The notes under the pieces were generated by a model. The model was given only the letters and a program-made list of their open reading frames with translations, made no database searches and was not told the origin of the DNA. From Tetmemena sp. SeJ-2015 (taxonomy: Eukaryota; Ciliophora; Spirotrichea; Sporadotrichida; Oxytrichidae), in NCBI GenBank assembly GCA_027382625.1, contig JAJKFJ010022370.1:62001-126000 (forward strand): a stretch of DNA of 64,000 nt, written 5' to 3'. Positions 58,964 to 64,000 of the stretch are shown here, piece by piece. The translations under genes were made by a program, and so were the position numbers. Numbering within the stretch: the stretch's first letter is position 1; every line of letters starts with the position of its first letter.

Positions 58964-61518
58964 ATGAGTACCAGTGTAAGAAAGGGAACCAGTCATTAAA
59001 GCATGCAGAAAAACTCTTCATTTTAGTCCATCCTCTCCGACGTAGATTCCTTGGTCTCTAGCCACAAAAACGACTCAGACATACTATCAGTCTCTGAGAA
59101 AAGTGGAGGAAATGAGGACTTTAAGTTCTAGAAGATAGTGTAGTAAAACCAGGCGAGGTAGTCTGGTTTCCAGATCAGAATAGACAGGGACTATTTAAAG
59201 TGTAGAGAGCAGAAAAAGATAACCTCCAAACTTGAAAATGGTACTCTTTTAATTTAAGATGATGATAAATTTTAGAGATTATTCTGCTGAGTGATTTGGT
59301 GACTAAGATCAATGAATACGAGTGGGGGCAACAGAGAGGCTTCCTGATAACGAATGAGCGGATTCACAACTTATCAAAGACTGATATTAAGAGGTCAATC
59401 CTATTGAAAGATCTATTTCATTATTTTTACTTGGAGTAACATTACAACAGAGGATGAAGGTGATGAATTCGTAGTGCATGTGGAATAAGACTATGACTAC
59501 CGATACATTTCCTAAAAGTGAGAATATTCTCAAGTGCTTAAAGTAATTTAGGAGAGAGGAAATTATAATGGTTTTGAGGTATGCATACTTCCAACAAACC
59601 AGTAAACCACTGGCTATCTACGGTGTCAAGGTCAAGAACCTGAAAGATTACAGAACTCAAAAGAAGGATAGGAAGAGAGGTTTTAGCAGAATACCAGCAG
59701 AGTCCAACAGAATAGATTAGCTGCTCGAGGTTGACTACTTAAATCAGTCATTGCAAGAAATTACTGCAAACATGAAGGAGCTATCTTTCGGAAGTAAAAA
59801 TCAGCAATAGTACTCCACAGAGGTATCCTCACTCTATAATAAAAATTCCAGTTCGGACGAGAGCAAGCCCTCCTAGAATAGAAGTTCTCATGAGACCAAA
59901 TCTAGCTTCAAGTCGCAGACTAAGACTGATTCATTCGATTCAGATGTGCTTAAGAACAAAAGGATCTCTATCAATTAAATATACATACCATGACTTATAC
60001 TTCTTTAATTTAGATGGCCAAGGCTTTAAGTAAAAGCCTTTATATGAAGAGGAGAAAAAGCAATCCTCTTCAGCAAACAAGAAGAATGACGACATGTTCG
60101 AGACTTCAAGCATCAGTTCCAGTGTCTATCAAGATACGCTATCTGAAGTGTCAGACCAGCAAAGGAGTATCCTCTCTCAGAGGTAAATGAAATCGAACTT
60201 ATGAAAGTGAGCTAGAGGAGCTGTCAGATATCAACAGTGATATTCTCTCTCAGAGGAGTGGCAGGTCCTCAACCATCTACTCTAAATCTTCTCAAGATGC
60301 TTACAAGCTGGAAGATTTCCAGACTATCAAAATCATTGGTCAAGGCTCCTATGGCAAAGTATATTTGGTGAAAAATATCCAAACCAACCAGCTCTATGCT
60401 ATGAAAATATTAAGGAAAGACAAGTTAGTAGATCAACAGAAAATTCACACAGCTTACACTGAAAAGGAGATTCTCCAAAATGTAAGTTAAATGATATATT
60501 TGACTAACTCTTATCTTTAGAGTGAGCACTAATTCATTATGAACTTGGACTACTTATTCTAAAACGACAAGCGCATTTATTTCTTAATGAAGTATGTTGA
60601 GGGAGGAGATCTCTACAGGCACCTGCAAAAGAAGGGAAAGTTTAAGGAAAAGGTGGTTCAATTTTACCTTGCTCAAGTACTACTAGCTATAGGCTACCTA
60701 CACAAGAACAAGATAATCTACAGAGACTTGAAACTAGAGAACATTCTTCTAAACAGGGATGGATATATCGTGATGTCAGATTTCGGATTGTCAAAGATCC
60801 TAACAGATCCCAAGGACTAAGCCTTCAGTGTTGTGGGAACAGCTGCATATGTGGCTCCAGAAATTCTGAAGCAGAAGGGATACGACAAGACGGTGGACTG
60901 GTGGGCGTTTGGAATACTGATGTACGAGATGCTGCACGGAATTCCTCCTTTCTACGATAAGAATCTGTACTAGATGTTTGCTAAGATCCAGTCAGAGACC
61001 TTCTACCCCTAATACAGTCCAGACTTGTCTGAAAATGCAAGGGATCTACTATAACATGTAAGTTGAAATTGTGAATCTTATCTTCTCTTAGTTGCTATAA
61101 AAAGATCACACAAAGCGAATAGGCTTTAAGAACGACATGCACGACATCATACAGCACCCTTTCTTTGCAGACCTCAAGTTTAGGAAACTAGAGCAGAAAA
61201 AGGTTAGTTAATATTTCGTGATCTAATTAAGATGTGTAGATTCAACCCAAGTACAAACCTGATATAAAGTAGATTGATACAATCGTAGCTCCTTATAGAG
61301 AGTCAGATGTCTCCACTGATATTATTAAACCCTATCAAGATAATTTTAGAAATCTAACTTTTAAATTTAATTAAATAAAAATATACCTAAAAGAGTCAAT
61401 TTTAATTTCTTAGAAATTCATTTAGAAATAGGAACTATTATAAAATAAATTTAATTAAATAAATGGTACTATAATATTCATTGGTTAAATATAAAATTTA
61501 AATCTAACTAAGCATTGA
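58964..61518 (+). CDS. AGC-family Ser/Thr protein kinase with PH-like N-terminal domain
   Basis: ATG 58964 ([20 protein letters not shown]). A PH-like region has [43 protein letters not shown] and [20 protein letters not shown] Ser-rich linker leads to the kinase: [20 protein letters not shown] (glycine loop), [11 protein letters not shown] (ATP Lys), [32 protein letters not shown] (catalytic Asp, YRD instead of HRD, as in AGC kinases), [11 protein letters not shown], the activation segment [33 protein letters not shown], and the C-tail with FRNLTFKF, an FxxF/LT[FY]-type hydrophobic motif. GT-AG introns at 60482-60520, 61058-61091 and 61203-61239. The only in-frame stop is TGA 61516-61518. 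SGK/AKT/S6K-like by motifs; the subfamily is not decided. Confidence 0.9.
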
Positions 61519-61610
61519 AATGTGTTAAACTCAAATATCATTCCCTTCTTTTCAAATTTGTTACTAATTTGGTATTCAAAGGAATACAATCAAGACATAT
61601 TCAAACATAT

Positions 61611-62408
61611 TCAAAATCTAACTTCAACTCTCTTACTTTTATTGTAGCCATTGTAAAGAATTTGCTTATCAATCACCCAAGAAAATTTAGGAGAGGCAGC
61701 CATCTTACCAAAAGGATTTATCTCTATTATAAGTAACTCCATATTGCTCCCAGTTATTGCTACGTCTACAACTGCATGGGGGTATATTAGATTTTAGAAA
61801 ATCTTCTGCACTTCTTGCTGATTAAAGTAGTCTGAATATTTTTGCGGTTCCTATTATGACAACTCTCTTTAATTTGGCTGAATAGAAACAGCATTAAGCT
61901 AGTTATTGCAAACAAAGCATCTAAACTCCAACCCATCTATGTTAATATACTACCTCAGCGTTATGAACTTATCTCCTTCAGAATTGAAGCAGTCCTCTTT
62001 TATTCTTTCACTACACTTTGCTAGCAAAAGCAGTTGATTAACTTGTCTATATACCCATAAACTAACTTGCTAAATCCTCTTCTGACGAAAAACCCCAAAG
62101 TTTCTGCAACTCACTTTCTTCCAAGTTAAGTAGCAATTTAGGTAGAGCGTCCTTTGGACTTCTTCTCATTTTGAAAAATACTTTCCCACCCAGTCTTTAA
62201 ATAGCATCTACTATTAAATATATACTATTTCACACTTTAGTTCTTCTCTTTCGATTTCACCTTTGCTAAGTGAAACTGAATCTTATTAAGAAATTCGTAT
62301 AGAGATGCTTGGAAAAGTTAGATGCTTAATTGAGTCATAGTACTCTTCAAAATCAAACAGAGACTCATAAACTCCTAGACTTAACTACTGTACTGTTTTA
62401 TCACTCAT
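61611..62408 (-). CDS. CDC123: CDC123/D123 family eIF2 assembly factor
   Basis: ATP-grasp-like protein that assembles the eIF2 translation-initiation complex. ATG 62406-62408 (MSDKTVQQLSLGVYESLFDF), then YYDSIKHLTFPSISIRIS, SPKDALPKLLLNLEESELQK, GLEFRCFVCNNQLNAVS (the family EFRCFV strand), YFNQQEVQKIFQNLIYPHAV, VDVAITGSNMELLIIEINPF and GKMAASPKFSWVIDKQILYN, ending at TGA 61611-61613. EFRCFV and the [LI]I[DE][FI]NPFG strand, which holds the Mg-ATP ligands, identify the family. The protein has about 250 residues, shorter than the usual 330, but several small interruptions hide parts. It converges with the kinase gene, 92 bp between stops. Confidence 0.83.
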
Positions 62409-62524
62409 AAAGTATTACAATAATTAAAAAGCAATTTTAATTTAGAAAAAAAAGGATCCATTTAAATTATCAATACATTTAATACATATTAATTTTTATG
62501 TCTAAGGAATTATTTATCTTCTGT

Positions 62525-62900
62525 TCATAAACTCGAAATAAATTTAAAGATGGAAATACTTGGTGAGTGCTTTGAAGTAATTTGTTCGAGAGTCATGATC
62601 AAAGCAAATGCCTAAAGTTTGATTCATAATTTATACAATTTGGTCCTTCTATTGATGCTTCTGTATGCTTTTGAAGATATCTTGTAGCTAATTCAACAGC
62701 TAGATCCCTTCTTACTCAATATTTTGACTGCAATAAACAAAGAGGCGTCGAAGTAACAAAAGATATTCTTCATTCATACTCTCTTGAGTAAGTAGCACCT
62801 CTATGTTTTGAATGGGGTCATTGGTTTCCAGCTATATCGTATTCTTGAATAGCTTGAATGCTTCTTCAGCTTTGCTAGTACGATCAATTCTATTTTCCAT
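62525..62900 (-). CDS. Small helical protein, unknown
   Basis: ATG 62898-62900: MENRIDRTSKAEEAFKLFKN, TIQLETNDPIQNIEVLLTQE, EEYLLLLRRLFVYCSQNIEQ, EGIQLLNQLQDIFKSIQK, about 110 residues of amphipathic helix, TPR- or LisH-like in rhythm but without a clear motif. The raw frame has no TGA until it reaches the CDC123 ATG, so a short intron near the 3' end is likely: either a 25-nt GTATAA...TTTAG piece or a 28-nt GTATTT...CGAG piece brings the frame to the same TGA at 62525-62527. That gives a normal gap of about 116 bp to CDC123. Confidence 0.5.
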
Positions 62901-63007
62901 TGTTATTTAATTGCGAATTAAATTTGTCTTTCCCTGGCTAATAATTTGCAAACTTAAGGAGTATGAGTATATAAATTGGTTTTCACTTTTACAATCTGCT
63001 TCTCTCT

Positions 63008-64000
63008 TCATCTCTTGATGGCTACAAACAGTTTAAATGCATATTATCTTACGAGGAAGTTTATCCTGATCGTTCTTCTTAGTCTGGACGTTGATGTTGT
63101 TCAGCATCTTGTTCAGGTGCTCCACCTCTCCAGCTCCACTTGCTGTCATCCCATCTGCTCCCCCAATCTTCCTGCCGGGGAATACTTATGGACGCATATT
63201 TGACTTAGGAGGTGCCACTGATAAGTTATTGGCGCTCAGATATGGCTGCAGTTGCTTGAGTATCACCAACACGAGGGCAATTTTATCTTCCTTGTCCAGT
63301 TACTCTATCGGAGTCTCCTTGCTACACAAAAATCACTCATCTAATGAACTTACATCTTGTCCAGATTAACATAAAAATAGTAATAGATTCAAGTGCATGT
63401 CTTTATCTGATTAGAGAATGTTAGGGTTGTCATTGAGTAAGTCATCGAGGAAGTCAGTGAGGAGGAGTGCCGCTCTCTTGTGCTTCTCCCTTGAGAGGTT
63501 CATCTTCTCTTGCAGCTCCATGTAATCGTTCTGCAGCACTTCGTAGTCACTTTGAGAGTTGGCTAGCTTCTTCTCTATCTCCTCTAACTTGTGCTCCAAG
63601 AAGTTTATTAGTCTTCATTTGCCTTGGAGTCCTCAAGGTTCTTATCCTTCTTGGGACTCCCACCAATTGAATTCCTCACATTCTTGCTTCCTGCTATTCC
63701 TCCAGTCTTCCTGTTTAAAGCATCAAATGGGTGGAAATGATTTCTCATTTAAAAACCATAGAGTTGAAATATTTAGTCCCCTATTAGATCGTCTCTTTCT
63801 TGCTCCAGTTCTTTTACCTGTTATTTTAGCCTCTTGATGACCTTCTGACAGAAGTGCGATCTCTTAGCCAGCTCTTTCTCCACTTCTTTGTGAATTTCAA
63901 TATCTCTCTTAAGTGTTTCAATCTGCTGCTTCATCTTGTTGTTCTTGTACAGTAACTGCTCAGTCTGCTTCGACTGGTACTCCAGCTCTGTCGTCAGCTG
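63008..64000 (-). CDS. Cilia-type coiled-coil protein (CFAP157/BBOF1-like), N-terminus outside the window
   Basis: Minus strand, entering at 64000 already in a coiled coil: LTAELEYQSKQTEQLLYKNN, KMKQQIETLKRDIEIHKEVE, KELAKRSHFCQKVIKRLKQQ. This wording (LEIHxEVExELAKRxHxxQKxIK) resembles the CFAP157/BBOF1 type of basal-body and axoneme coiled coils; I am not certain which. A linker with RKTGGIAGSKNVRNSIGGSP, then EHKLEEIEKKLANSQSDYEV, EKMNLSREKHKRAALLLTDF, DKEDKIALVLVILKQLQPYL, a G-rich turn PGRKIGGADGMTASGAGEVE and HLNKMLNNINVQTKKNDQDK. A 31-nt GTAAGA...TGTAG intron near 63014-63046 leads to a short last exon ending PPIKR at TGA 63008-63010. An 8-bp micro-IES candidate lies at 63602. Confidence 0.65.
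63602..63609. other. Candidate micro-IES, 8 bp, pointer AGT
   Basis: AGT at 63602-63604 and 63610-63612. Removal joins SKANED to FLEHKLEEIEKKL on the minus strand and restores a frame that is otherwise shifted by 2. Confidence 0.4.

Noticed and set aside
62405..62408. Stop of the small helical gene overlapping the CDC123 start codon
   Set aside because: Two alternative short GT-AG introns both bring the frame to a TGA at 62525, giving a normal gap, so overlap is not needed.
62898..63070. Read-through fusion of the cilia-type coiled-coil gene with the small helical gene
   Set aside because: A 31-nt GT-AG intron supplies a last exon ending at TGA 63008; the fused frame was open only by chance.
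1..64000. Many 60-116 codon frames under the standard code
   Set aside because: They are fragments or antisense shadows of genes that use TAA/TAG for glutamine.

Overview
The window reads as nuclear DNA of a ciliate that uses TAA and TAG for glutamine and TGA as the only stop. Every gene recognised here (ARL-type GTPase, MCU, RPA2, NASP, NDUFA2, DNAAF3, tectonic, sorting nexin, ATG7, HAP2, AGC kinase, CDC123) makes sense only under that code. Introns are short GT-AG types, mostly 23-70 nt with many near 34 nt. Genes are AT-rich, densely packed and on both strands, often only about 100 bp apart.

The main discovery is a second class of interruption that is not an intron. Again and again a conserved reading frame breaks and is repaired exactly by deleting a short AT-rich piece bounded by a direct repeat of 3-8 bp, leaving one repeat copy. 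About two dozen candidates are listed, from 7 bp to 125 bp, plus a 790-bp inverted-repeat element. The best lie inside conserved motifs: the ARL P-loop, the MCU segment after the DIME motif, the RPA2 OB fold and the sorting-nexin PX domain. This is how internal eliminated sequences (IESs) with pointer repeats look in the micronuclear germline of spirotrich ciliates (Oxytricha/Stylonychia group). I infer that this is unprocessed germline DNA and that each gene would be joined from several MDSs during macronuclear development. All genes look non-scrambled. Repeats of 3-4 bp could arise by chance; those of 5-8 bp carry the argument.

Layout. 1-9 kb: ARL GTPase (partial), two coiled-coil genes, an ABHD17-like hydrolase and another coiled-coil gene. 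9-13.5 kb: three tandem copies of a small putative LRAT/PPPDE-like gene, one intact and two broken. 13.9-24.6 kb: a basic protein, a large cyclic-nucleotide-gated K+ channel, MCU, RPA2, NASP and NDUFA2. 24.7-44.9 kb: DNAAF3, two large S/Q/N-rich genes (the second carrying the 790-bp element), tectonic, two unknown genes, a PX-domain sorting nexin and a coiled-coil/disordered gene. 45-56 kb: two Q/N/G-rich coiled-coil genes, a CIMIP2/FAM166-like microtubule inner protein, ATG7 and the gamete fusogen HAP2/GCS1. 56-64 kb: a coiled-coil gene, an AGC kinase with a PH-like N-terminus, CDC123, a small helical protein and a partial cilia-type coiled-coil gene.

Functionally the genes are ordinary ciliate housekeeping and cilium functions (axonemal dynein assembly, transition zone, doublet inner protein, ARL traffic, mitochondrial calcium and complex I, replication, autophagy) plus mating fusion. 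No operon logic is expected. No tRNA, rRNA, CRISPR array or telomeric repeat was seen.
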